From assembly GCF_040436345.1 (NCBI RefSeq), contig NC_133232.1, forward strand, positions 4,472,501 to 4,536,500: a DNA stretch of 64,000 nucleotides, read 5' to 3'. Both the position numbers and the translations under genes were made by a program. Positions 25,780 to 39,600 of the stretch are shown piece after piece. A model generated the notes under the pieces. It was not told the DNA's origin, ran no database searches, and was given only the letters and a program-made list of their open reading frames with translations. How positions within the stretch are numbered: the stretch's first letter is position 1; each line of letters opens with the position of its first letter. Source of the stretch: Pagrus major (Eukaryota > Chordata > Actinopteri > Spariformes > Sparidae).

Positions 25780-28004
25780 TCAGACATAGAGGGGGTGGTA
25801 CTGGCGGTGGGTCAGTCTCTTCCTGCAGGTAGGACAGGTGTGTGATGATGTCAGAGCGTCTCTCAGACACTGGCTGCAGAACACGTGACCACATTTAGTG
25901 GATACGACCAATCGGCCGCTCTCTACGATCTGTGAAGCAAAGAACAGGCACCCAATCAGAACCGCAGGATTCTACCTGCTGTACAGGTGTGAGACAGGAG
26001 TGTGACAGGTGTGTTTGAGTCTCACCTCAGAGTACGAGTCCAGACAGACGGGACAGCTGATCGTCCCCGGTGTCGACCTGAAACACAGAGAGAGACTGGT
26101 TTCTAATGTGAGCAGGGATCAGTCTATCACCTGGAGAGGAGTTAAAGATCATGTAAGCAGGGTTCAGGTGGATCAGTCTATCACCTGGAGAGGAGTTAAA
26201 GATCATGTAAGCAGGGTTCAGGTGGATCAGTCTATCACCTGGAGAGGAGTTAAAGATCATGTAAGCAGGGTTCAGGTGGATCAGTCTATCACCTGGAGAG
26301 GAGTTAAAGATCATGTAAGCAGGGTTCAGGTGGATCAGTCTATCACCTGGAGAGGAGTTAAAGATCATGTAAGCAGGGTTCAGGTGGATCAGTCTATTAC
26401 CTGGAGGAGCTGTTGGCGTGTAGAGACGACATGATTGCACCATTGAGGACAGGGGGCGTGTCATCGTCTTCATCACTGCTGACGATATAACTCTCACCTG
26501 TGGTGACTCTCCTGTTCTGAGGACCTGATGGAGGACACCCACACACACGTTGGACTGTTCCTTTATTTAAACATGTTGACTGTCAACTGAAACTGTGACA
26601 CAATAAAGTTTTACCTTCATCCACCAGCTGGATCGTCACAGCAGCAGAAGAAGAAGAAGACGACACAAGAAAAAACAACAGAAAAAGAAAACTTAGTTTG
26701 AACACACAATGCAACAGCTGATCAGTGTGTGTGTGTGTGTGTGTGTTTACCAGCACTGAGTCGTTATTGGTCAGGTCGACCACAGCAGCTTCTGAGCCCT
26801 CACAGGTCAGATCCACCACCTCCTCCACACCTGAACACACACATCATTATTGATCACTGATCAGGTGTGAAGATGCTAATCAATAACAGAGCGCACTGAT
26901 CAGTACTGACTGTCCTCAGTGTTGTCCATCACATCAATGGTCTCTGTGGGGGGGGCAGAGTCACCATCAGACGTCCTGCTAATGTTAGCTGTCCTGTTAG
27001 CCACTCTGCTAGCAGTAGCTGCTCTGTTAGTGTTAGCTGTCCTCCTAGCGTTAGCTCTTCTGCTGGTCTTGGAGTTGGGTCTGGAAACCAGAGGACTTCC
27101 TGTGGTCCTCCTCTTCCTCTGAGCCTGAACACACACATCACAACACACACTTATTACATCACAGCAGTGGGTGGGGCTTCATAGAGCTCCTATAATATTT
27201 GAAGTGAAATTAATTCAATCAGTTTGAGCCTTCTGCTCATTAATCAATATTTTATTTGACATTCGCTGCATCAATATCTGTCTGCTATTGTGTCAAAGTT
27301 TGAAATTCCAGAATCACAACAACACTTCAGATTAATCATAGCTAGCTTAGTGTTAGCCTGCAGCTAGCTTGCCTTTAGCCTGCAGCATCACTTCCAGACT
27401 CTTCTCCTGTGTGATGAAGATGATTAGCTGACAAGAGGAAACATGTTGATTTATTTTCTTTTTCAGAGATCCTTTATTGATTTGTTTGTGAAGAGGGTTC
27501 ACTCTGGACAGATTCTAGAAACTGACCTGAATTCCTGTCTTTTGTTGTTTATTCCTCAATCACTGAAGGCCGGTGTTTGTTTTTGAACTCTGGAATCTTT
27601 ACTTTTGGTGAATATTATTTGAACTTGTCAAAAGTCACCAGGATTAAGTCAAATACTTCTATCTTCTTAAAGGACTTAAAACCAACGATCTGTTGATCTT
27701 TACTGATCGCCATGTGATCGTCTAACAAAGGCAGAGCTGTCAGTGCTGTGTTTAAACTGGTTTGAATCGTGGATTTAGAAAATCGTGACACCCATATTGA
27801 TGAAACATGATGTCATCAGAATGTCATTGTTCTGTCTCTGCAGTTTTGTCAAAACATCTGAAGAAGAATCTGTGAGATATTTGAGGACTGATCTCAGGTC
27901 AGATCCTGACTAAAGTCCTTTATCAGCAGAAAACATCCTGCAAACAGCCGTCTGTTAAAGAGAAGAAGAAGAAGAAGAAGAAGAAAACTTACAGAGCTGC
28001 TCAT
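25780..28004 (-). CDS. rnf4: E3 ubiquitin ligase RNF4 (SUMO-targeted), complete
   Basis: Nuclear RING ligase that ubiquitinates poly-SUMO-modified proteins. Exons: 28004-27993, 27124-26911, 26830-26751, 26627-26615 (13 nt), 26524-26401, 26077-26026, 25929-25780; phases agree, 214 aa. The basic N-terminus (AQRKRRTTGSP, then an Ala/Arg/Asn/Thr-rich stretch) is followed by SUMO-interaction motifs TIDVMD, VVDLTCE, VVDLTNNDS and VLLVDE. The acidic SYIVSSDEDDD matches human VVSSDDEE. The RING has CPVCLDSY, CGHVFCSQCL and CPTCRKRLTHRQYHPLYV at the C-terminus, as in human RNF4 (190 aa). A 5' UTR exon probably ends at 28970 (GTGAGT donor) and splices to an acceptor before 28017. Confidence 0.93.
26115..26405 (-). 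repeat. 54-bp tandem repeat copying an rnf4 splice donor
   Basis: AGTCTATCACCTGGAGAGGA recurs every 54 bp (about 26121, 26175, 26229, 26283, 26337), and the sixth copy at 26391 is the functional donor of exon 5 (CTCCAG|GTAATAGACT on the minus strand). Internal copies read CTCCAG|GTGATAGACT. Confidence 0.9.
27160..27960. other. rnf4 intron 2: no exon seen
   Basis: Unique AT-rich sequence, with a GAA run at 27961-27985 next to the exon 1 donor. Confidence 0.4.
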
Positions 28005-28026
28005 ATCACTGAAGACACTGCAGAGG

Positions 28027-28027
<1 letters not shown>

Positions 28028-28062
<35 letters not shown>
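28028..28062. repeat. CA microsatellite at the rnf4 intron 1 acceptor
   Basis: A pure CA run (GT on the coding strand) lies directly upstream of TTTCCTCTGCAG, serving as part of the upstream acceptor region. Confidence 0.85.
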
Positions 28063-28066
<4 letters not shown>

Positions 28067-28105
28067 AATGAGAAACATCAACAGATGGAAAAAAAACATC
28101 AACCC

Positions 28106-28592
28106 ATCTGATGCCTCTGTTAGCATCAACACATCTGATGCCTCTGTTAGCATCAACACATCTGATGCCTCTGTTAGCATCAACACATCTGATGCCTCTG
28201 TTAGCATCAACACATCTGATGCCTCTGTTAGCATCAACACATCTGATGCCTCTGTTAGCATCAACACATCTGATGCCTCTGTTAGCATCAACACATCTGA
28301 TGCCTCTGTTAGCATCAACACATCTGATGCCTCTGTTAGCATCAACACATCTGATGCCTCTGTTAGCATCAACACATCTGATGCCTCTGTTAGCATCAAC
28401 ACACTGATGCCTCTGTTAGCATCAACACATCTGATGCCTCTGTTAGCATCAACACATCTGATGCCTCTGTTAGCATCAACACATCTGATGCCTCTGTTAG
28501 CATCAACACATCTGATGCCTCTGTTAGCATCAACACATCTGATGCCTCTGTTAGCATCAACACATCTGATGCCTCTGTTAGCATCAGCACAC
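28106..28592. repeat. 27-bp tandem array in rnf4 5' UTR intron
   Basis: About 18 near-identical copies of CATCTGATGCCTCTG plus TTAGCATCAACA; one copy near 28400 is 2 bp short. It is open in both directions because the unit is a multiple of 3. It is not translated as far as the gene model shows. Confidence 0.95.
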
Positions 28593-28969
28593 TGTTTGCA
28601 TGATATTATTCAAGCTAAACCATTAGCTAGTTAAAGATTCAGTCGTAATAAAAGTTGACAGTTAGCATTTAACACTGACGTTAGCTTTGTTTTCACAGCC
28701 GTTAGCATTCAGTTAGCTAGCAGGCGGCTGTAGCAGGTGTTGTGTTAAAATGTGTTCATTCATAGTATGTTTCCTGTCGCGCGGCTCTCGGACGGTTAAC
28801 GTTGTCTTATAAAATAAATAAAGTTGGATGAGTTCTGGTTGGAGGGGACTGGTTGGAGGTTCGGAGTAACTTCAGCCGAGGTTTCAAAGTTTTGACGGCG
28901 AATCAGTTTTAACACAACACCGGTAACAACAGTGTCAGCTGTTAGCATCAGTTAGCAGTCTTCACTCAC

Positions 28970-29110
28970 CGTCTGTGTGTTTTCTCTCCTGTTAGCAGTT
29001 AGCAGCGGGGTAGTTCAGTGTCTGCATTAAAGTCCAGATATTTAAACATCACAATAACTGGTCCGTTTACTCCAGAACAGCTGATGCTAATGTTAGCTTC
29101 TACCGCCTGT
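28970..29110 (-). promoter_or_regulatory. rnf4: Inferred rnf4 first exon and promoter region
   Basis: A GTGAGT donor after 28970 on the minus strand is preceded by an untranslated leader, with GC-richer sequence up to about 29150. Transcription start is guessed at 29050-29120. Confidence 0.4.
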
Positions 29111-29221
29111 TTCAAGAGCTTCTTCTTCTTCTCGAGCGGAAGTTGGTGACCAGAGTTCAGCATCATTTCCGCCTCCTGCTGTCACATGTTGTGAACTACA
29201 GTCTTTAAATCTAATCAGATC

Positions 29222-29350
29222 TGCTGTGTGTATACTGTGTATATATATATTGTGTATATATACTGTGTATATATACTGTGTGTATATATACTGTGTATAT
29301 ATACTGTGTGTATATGTACTGTGTATATATACTGTGTATATGTACTGTGT
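29222..29350. repeat. TATACTGTGTATA array, left arm
   Basis: Repeats of ACTGTGTATATAT, identical in type to 30440-31256, from which it is separated by a LINE. Confidence 0.9.
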
Positions 29351-29361
29351 GTATATTTGTA

Positions 29362-30434
29362 TTTATTTATTTGAATTTATTAAAGGATAGCCCCTTGAGA
29401 TGTAGCATCTCATTTTCAAGGGGGTCCCTAGACAGACATATACATAGAACACATGACAACAATACACTACTTTACATTATAGACATACATAACATATGAC
29501 AAATACAGACATCTCGCTCACCCACTCCCACACACCACCCCTACCCACATAAGTCTAACATACAGAGTAGAGATATTGAATAACAAGGATAAATGATGTG
29601 AACATAAAAACATAGTAGAAATAACGAAAATGGAGAAAGAAAGAATAAAAATAAATAAATGAATGAATGAATGAATTAGAAACATGAGCAATTTGTTTTA
29701 AGATAGGAGTATAGTGACATCCTGAAACAATGAAATGAGGTAACAGAACCCCAAAAAAGAGGGAGCTCATTCCAATCCGATGGAGCTTTATAATGGAATG
29801 ACCTTTTACCAACCTCTTTCGAGAATCTGGGAACAAAGAAAAAAGGGAAGTTCATATGTGAGTATGGCGAATTGTATGGAATCATAAGTTCTTTTAAATA
29901 TGGAGGACAATGGAGATAAACACATTTGAAAAGAAAATGAAGCCAATAAGATTGCCTTCTTGATTTGGGTTGTAACCAGTTCAGTGAATCAAACATAAGA
30001 CAATGATGTGTTCTAAAAGGACATCTCAAAACAAATCTACATAAGGAATTAAATAATACACTCAAAGATTTAAGATGAGTGTCTGAAGTGTTTTGATAAA
30101 CAATATCAGCATAGTCAACAAGTGGTAGTATCAGTTGTGAGATTAACCTTTTTCTGACATGAAATGTGAAACAGTTGATTGAATGGTAAAGTGAGGCGAG
30201 ACAACCATATGCTTTTTTAACAATGTAGTCAATGTGAGGTTTAAAGGTGAGTTCGGGGTCAATCCAAAGTCCAAGATATTTAAATGTGTCAACTTTGTCA
30301 ACAGGAGATCCATCAGAAAAATAAATATGAAAATCTACTGAGTGGGATCGGAGGTGACGTGTACTGAAAATCATACTGCATGACTTCTTTTTGTTCAATA
30401 CAAGTTTGTGCTTACAGAACCAGTCTTGAACCAT
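29362..30434 (-). mobile_element. LINE fragment (jockey-superfamily RT C-terminal part)
   Basis: A minus-strand frame from 30434 to 29676 encodes the end of the RT and the C-terminal domain: KLVLNKKKSCSMIF, KYLGLWIDPELTFKPHIDYI, DYADIVYQNTSDTHLKSL, FRTHHCLMFDSLNWL and APSDWNELPLFWGS. The 3' untranslated part runs to about 29362. It is strongly 5'-truncated and has TATACTGTG repeats on both sides. Confidence 0.82.
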
Positions 30435-30439
30435 ATAAA

Positions 30440-31256
30440 CAGTATATATACTGTGTATATACTGTATACTGTTTGTATACTGTGGATATATATACTATGT
30501 ATATATATACTGTAGATATACTGTGTATATACTGTGTATATATTGTGTATATATACTGTGTGTATATACTGTGTGTATATGTACTGTGTATATACACTGT
30601 GTATATATTGTGTATATATACTGTGTATATACTGTATACTGTTTGTATACTGTGGATATATATATTATGTATATATATACTGTGTATATATTGTGTATAT
30701 ATACTGTGTGTATATACTGTGTGTATATGTACTGTGTATATATACTGTGTATATATTGTGTATATATACTGTGTATATATACTGTGTGTATATACTGTGT
30801 ATATATACTGTGTGTATATACTGTGTATATATACTGTGTGTATATACTGTGTATATATACTGTGTGTATATACTGTGTATATATACTGTGTGTATATACT
30901 GTGTATATATACTGTGTGTATATACTGTGTATATATACTGTGTGTATATACTGTGTATATATACTGTGTATATACTGTGTATATATGTACTGTGTATATA
31001 CACTGTGTATATATACTGTGTATATATTGTGTATATATACTGTGTGTATATACTGTGTATATATGTACTGTGTATATACACTGTGTATATATACTGTGTG
31101 TATATACTGTGTATATATGTACTGTGTATATACACACAGTATATACACAGTATATATACTGTGTGTATATGTACTGTGTATATACACTGTGTATATATAA
31201 TGTGTGTATATGTACTGTGTATATACACTGTGTATATACACAGTATATATACTGTT
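30440..31256. repeat. TATACTGTGTATA array, right arm
   Basis: About 800 bp of ACTGTGTATATAT units. All six frames stay open over long distances (Tyr/Ile/Cys/Val), an artefact of the repeat. Confidence 0.95.
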
Positions 31257-31259
31257 TTG

Positions 31260-31690
31260 TGTCCCTGTGAGTTCTGGTGCCGTGACAGGTGAACTTGGTG
31301 TTGAGTGGATGGTGTTCAGGTGTCAGGTGGCATCAACACACCCAACAGAACATTTGATGTAACGAGGTGATTGAAGTGGTGCTGGACCTGTCGCTAGTTT
31401 TAATGTGTCCACACTCTCTACTGCGGTACAGTAATAGACTACAAGTATTTAGTTACATGTTGACTGAGTTGGTTCAGAACAAACAGGTCTGAGTCAGATT
31501 ACATGTTTTCAGTGTTTCTTTACTGTTAACAGAGAGGTGCATCGTGGGACATTCTGTAGTTTTATCATCAGATCAGTGAGTTTCATCTTGTGATTCTGAG
31601 TCACTGTGACTCACCGTCACCTGACACAGTCGCTGCTGCTGATTGGCTGCTGTAAATGTCTACAACAACAGACAGATGTCACACCGGAGC
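31260..31690. other. rnf4-sqstm1 spacer: no gene seen
   Basis: Unique sequence. GCATCGTGGGACATTCTGTAGTTT near 31540 loosely resembles an inverted ZNF143 site with altered spacing. Confidence 0.35.
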
Positions 31691-31704
31691 AACTTCTGGA
31701 AACA

Positions 31705-32053
31705 CATACACACACAGACACACAAACGCAAACGCAAACACAAACACACAGACACAAACACACACACACAGACACACACACACAAACACAGACACACACA
31801 CACACACACAAACGCAAACACAGACACACAAACACACACACACTGACACACACACACACACAGACACACACACACAAACACAGACACACACACACACACA
31901 CAAACGCAAACACAGACACACAAACACACACACACTGACACACACACACACACACACACAAACACAGACACACACACACGGACACAGACACACAAACACA
32001 AACACACTGACACACACACAGACACACAAACACACACACACAAACACACACAG
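31705..32053. repeat. CA microsatellite with CAGA/CAAACG variants
   Basis: About 350 bp of interrupted CA repeat; the His/Thr and Val/Cys frames over it are not genes. AT-rich unique sequence follows to 32570. Confidence 0.93.
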
Positions 32054-32582
32054 AGAATATTATAAACATGTTTACAAAACAAATCATCTTAAAATATTCT
32101 GTTGTTTGTTTGTTTTGAACTACTTCTATATTTTAATAATGTCTGTCTCTAACATGTTTAATGATTTATTATATATAATTGATTGAGTAAACCAATGAGT
32201 TTATTGAGACATAAACACAGTTTATTATATTTTATTATTTAAGATAAATCATTTGAGCCGACGTTTAAAATCTTTACACATTATAATCTGATATTTAACT
32301 CATTTATACACTCAACAGAAATATGAATCACGTCAACATGGAAACAGTCAGTTATATTTCTCATCTGTTTACTATCAATTTTAGAGCTAAATTAAATTTA
32401 ATCAATTCATTAATGTTTAAGCTTCTAAAACTTAAATATTTGTTTTTGTTTGATTGTAAACTTGTCTGTCTGAATGACGTCACGTATAACATGTTATATA
32501 TTTAGAGTTGAGGCTTCATGACGATGACACAGCGAGTTTTTCTTTGATATGAACTTTATTCCGGTTGAACCTGAGTGGCTGG

Positions 32583-32735
32583 TGACTCAAAGGGGAAATT
32601 CCTCCACTGGAAAGTGCGGAGTCATTCCTCGGCCTCTCATTGGTCGTCTGGGTGGGACTCCGACAGCGGACCAATCGGCCGGTGCGTCAATATTTACTTG
32701 TCCTGACGGCGGTGACGTAATGTCCGGAAGTAAAC
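32583..32735 (+). promoter_or_regulatory. sqstm1: Candidate sqstm1 promoter with AP-1, kappaB, ARE, CCAAT, CRE and ETS motifs
   Basis: Motifs read directly: TGACTCA at 32583-32589; GGGAAATTCC (perfect NF-kappaB consensus) at 32593-32602; minus-strand ATGACTCCGC at 32616-32625, fitting the NRF2 antioxidant response element RTGACNNNGC; ATTGG near 32639 and CCAAT near 32670; TGACGTAA near 32712; CCGGAAGT near 32722. They lie 150-300 bp before the ATG at 32888. Mammalian SQSTM1 is known to be induced by NRF2 and NF-kappaB, so the set makes functional sense, but binding is not shown. Confidence 0.6.
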
Positions 32736-32887
32736 ATGAAGCAGACAGAGAGGATTTAAAGCTGCGTCACAAAGTTTCGCACTTTGTCTCAGAGTCTCAA
32801 AGCCTCTAAAAGTGTGTGTTTCTGCCCGGAGTCTGGTTCACTTTGTTCCTGTTCAGAGTCCGCAGTGTGCCCGCTGTCTGGAGCGAG

Positions 32888-36221
<3,334 letters not shown>

Positions 36222-36399
36222 TGTCATCATGATGTCACTGCTGATGTCATCATATCTACTAAACCTATGAAATCTTACCATCATTTATCCTGCAATCAGA
36301 TGTCCCTGTTGTTTCCTCTAATATGACTTGATAATCTGATCACTGCTATAATCAATATTTTGTCTCATTAATCAATACTTTTACTCATTGATTACTGTC

Positions 36400-36447
36400 T
36401 TTATTGTCTTTATTATTGTTTCTGTTTCTGCTACTCTGAACAATAAA
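36400..36447. terminator. Facing poly(A) signals of sqstm1 (plus) and mrnip (minus)
   Basis: AATAAA on the plus strand at 36442-36447 serves sqstm1. AATAAA on the minus strand at 36400-36405 (and about 36408) could serve mrnip, whose stop is at 36687. If both are used, the two mRNAs overlap at their 3' ends. Confidence 0.5.
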
Positions 36448-36686
36448 ACATAAGGAAGTGAACCTGTTAAACTTGTCGTCTTATTTTGGTGTAAAAATAC
36501 ACAAAGAAGAAGAAAATAAAACTACAATAACAGTTTGTTCTGTATGTTCAGTGTTGTGTACATTCATGAATATGTTCATGTTTACAGTCAGGTTGCTTTG
36601 TTTCTTTCCCTCTGATTCACAGTGAATATATCAATATATCATTCAGAGCTGAATTGATCGATTAACTGACCAATTGATTAGTCAGT

Positions 36687-39600
36687 TTACTTCCTCTCAG
36701 CTGTCAGGAAGTCGTCGTCAAAGATGAACTCGTCTCCGCTCTGAAACATGGAGGAAACCGGAAGCAGGGGGCGGGGCCTGGACAGAGAGGCATCCACTGG
36801 CTGACTCCACCCACTTACTGGAGGCCCCTCCCCCTCCTCATTCACCTGATTGTCATGATTGAGGAAAGGAGTCCACCTGCTCACCAGACCAGTACTCACA
36901 CTGGGAGTAATACTTCTCTTTATGGGAGGACTGGTCCGGTTCAGACTGGGAGCACTGGTGCTGTTCAGACTGGGATGACTGGTCCGGTTCAGACTGGGAG
37001 CACTGGTGCTGTTCAGACTGGGATGACTGGTCCGGTTCAGACTGGGAGCACTGGTGCAGTTCAGACTGGGATGACTGGTACTGTTCAGACTGGGAGCACT
37101 GGTGCAGTTCAGACTGGGAACACTAGTGCGGTTCAGACTGGGATGACTGGTCCGGTTCAGACTGGGAACACTGGTGCGGTTCAGACTGGGATGACTGGTG
37201 CGGTTCAGACTGGGAACACTGGTGCAGTTCAGACTGGGATGACTGGTTGTGTCCGAGGGTCTTACTGGTCTCATCAGACTGAAGCAGTTTGACTGCAGAC
37301 AGAAGAAGTCAGGAAGTTAAAATGAATGTTAACTGTGACATCATCACAATGAACACACCTGTACCTGACTGTACTGTGACATCATCACAATGAACACACC
37401 TGTACCTGACTGTACTGTTGACCACAGGATGAAGACCATGGACACTTGACTGAAACCTCAGCTCGCTCTCAAACAGACATTATAATTGATTAATTTACAA
37501 TAATCATATTGATTCACTGATGAAAAGTTTAGTCTGGTTAAAGTCTGCAAGACGATGTGTGACCTGTTAACACAGCTGAGTCACTGAGCTGTCAGCTTTA
37601 ACAAATGTTGTTGGTGATGTCAGCATGTTACCTGTTCAGGTGTCCGTCTGTCCTGTTGGCATCCATCTGTCCACACGTCTCTTCTCTTCCTTTTCCTGTC
37701 AGAACACAAAGACTTTAAATTAAACATTTGACATTTTTAAAAAGTTAAGCTGAACTGTAAAGACGTGTTTGTGTTCATGTTTCAATCTCTTTCTTCTCTT
37801 CCTGGAAAACAAACATTTTTCATGACTCATCGTTAACTTGAGGACAGACGGTTAATACACTGAACACACTGTAAAGTCACCTGTCCGTCTCTACAGGTGT
37901 GTTTTACAGAACTCTCTGCTGACTGACAGGTAGGTGGATAAACACTCTCTACAGTCACACCTGTCGATCATGTTGTTGCCATGGAGCTGCTGTCTGTCCA
38001 TGAAAACATTCTCCTCCTCGTCCTCCTTTGTCTCCACCCCCTCAGGTGTGTCCAGGTATTTGCTCCAGCTGCTCACCTGAGTGTGTGCCACCTGAGACAG
38101 TCAGAGGGAAACAGAGCTCTAAGTATGAATAAGTTAATTAATAAGTTAACATCCATCATTAAAACTGAAAAATTAAATTGAGACAACTAGAAGAACAACA
38201 CATGAGTATGAGCGTGCTCACCTGTTCCTCGGGTTCATCCTCACCGTCTGCCTCCACCTGCGTACTATTAACAAACATCAGAGCCATAAACAGGTGAGAA
38301 CTGCAAGATAAACAGGTGAGAACAGCTGGACAAACAGGTGAGAACAGCTTGACAAACAGGTGAGAACAGCTGGAGTAAGAGGTGATAACAGCTGGAATAA
38401 GAGGTGAGAACAACTGTATAAACAGGTGAGAACAGCTGGAGTAAGAGGTGAGAACAGGAGGATATACAGGTGAGAACAGCTGGATAAAGAGGTGAGAACA
38501 GCTGGATAAACAGGTGAGAACAACTGGATAAACAGGTGAGAACAGCTGGATAAACAGGTGAGAACAGCTAAATAAACAGGTGAGAACAGCTGGATAAAGA
38601 GGTGTTCTCACTGTACTGTGGGACGGGTTGGTTCCCATAGCGACCAGGTGTGCTGCTCCTGCTCCTCCATCATGGTTCCTCTCATGGCGTTGAGTTTCTG
38701 TACGTGGCGTCTGCAGTCAGCCCCAGAGCCCCGCCCAAACTCCTGTCAACCAATCACACACACAGTCCCATTACAGAGCCTCTGACCCCCTGTTGTTACC
38801 TGTCGTTCAAACTGAACAGAGTCATATGTTGTTAATAAAAGTATTAAATTATTAGTGAACAGTTGTCTCTGTAATAATAAACCTGCTGTCGAAAACTTTA
38901 TGATGTCAAAGTGAACATGACCTTTGACCTTTTGGATAAAAAAATGTCATCACTTAATTATTGGGGATGCAATGATACCAAAAATTCACAGTACGATATC
39001 ATCACAATATCTAAACAAAGAAAAAGAAACAACTGACTTGAATAATGTAATAAAATAACTATATTTTAATAACTAATAATTTAATAATGTCTACAGCATC
39101 TAATATTCATATACAATTAGTTTTTACTTTTTACTTGAGGTCCTTCTGCTTTCCTACCATAGTAAAACAAAAGTAGCCACTTGACTGTATAACTGCAGAA
39201 CAATACAGTGGCCAGTAACAATGGCTCCCTCTGGTTGTCCAGCAGACGACCAGGGCCACGAAAATCTCTTTCAGTGTCACAGACACTTTAATATTTCCTA
39301 ACTGTGTGTTCAGCGGTTGTCGGGTGTTAATGGCGTTGTGTTTTTCCCGGAGTTGCTTTGAAAAAACAAGCATCCAGCAGCGGAGCTGATGCAGCGGATC
39401 GTGAGCTGTAGTGTCCTCGCTGGACACACCGCTGTGCTGTCCCAGCCACAGTGTCTCTGGGCTCGTTAGGTGACGCAAAATTGGACGGGACAGACATCAC
39501 TGGAGCATCTGTGTAACAGTTGACACAGTCAAGCACTGAGAATGGAACCAACGAAGAAAACCAATCAGAGCAGAGTAGGGCGGGTCTTATGAGACGGAGT

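Noticed and set aside
28106-28592. CRISPR-like regular spacing
   Set aside because: Units are contiguous tandem copies with no unique spacers, in a vertebrate genome.
28068-28634. 188-codon frame with repeated SDASVSINT
   Set aside because: It is the 27-bp array in the rnf4 5' UTR intron, open on both strands.
30380-31292. Several overlapping 200-300 codon frames rich in Tyr, Ile, Cys and Val
   Set aside because: All six frames are open because the TATACTGTG repeat lacks stops; not coding.
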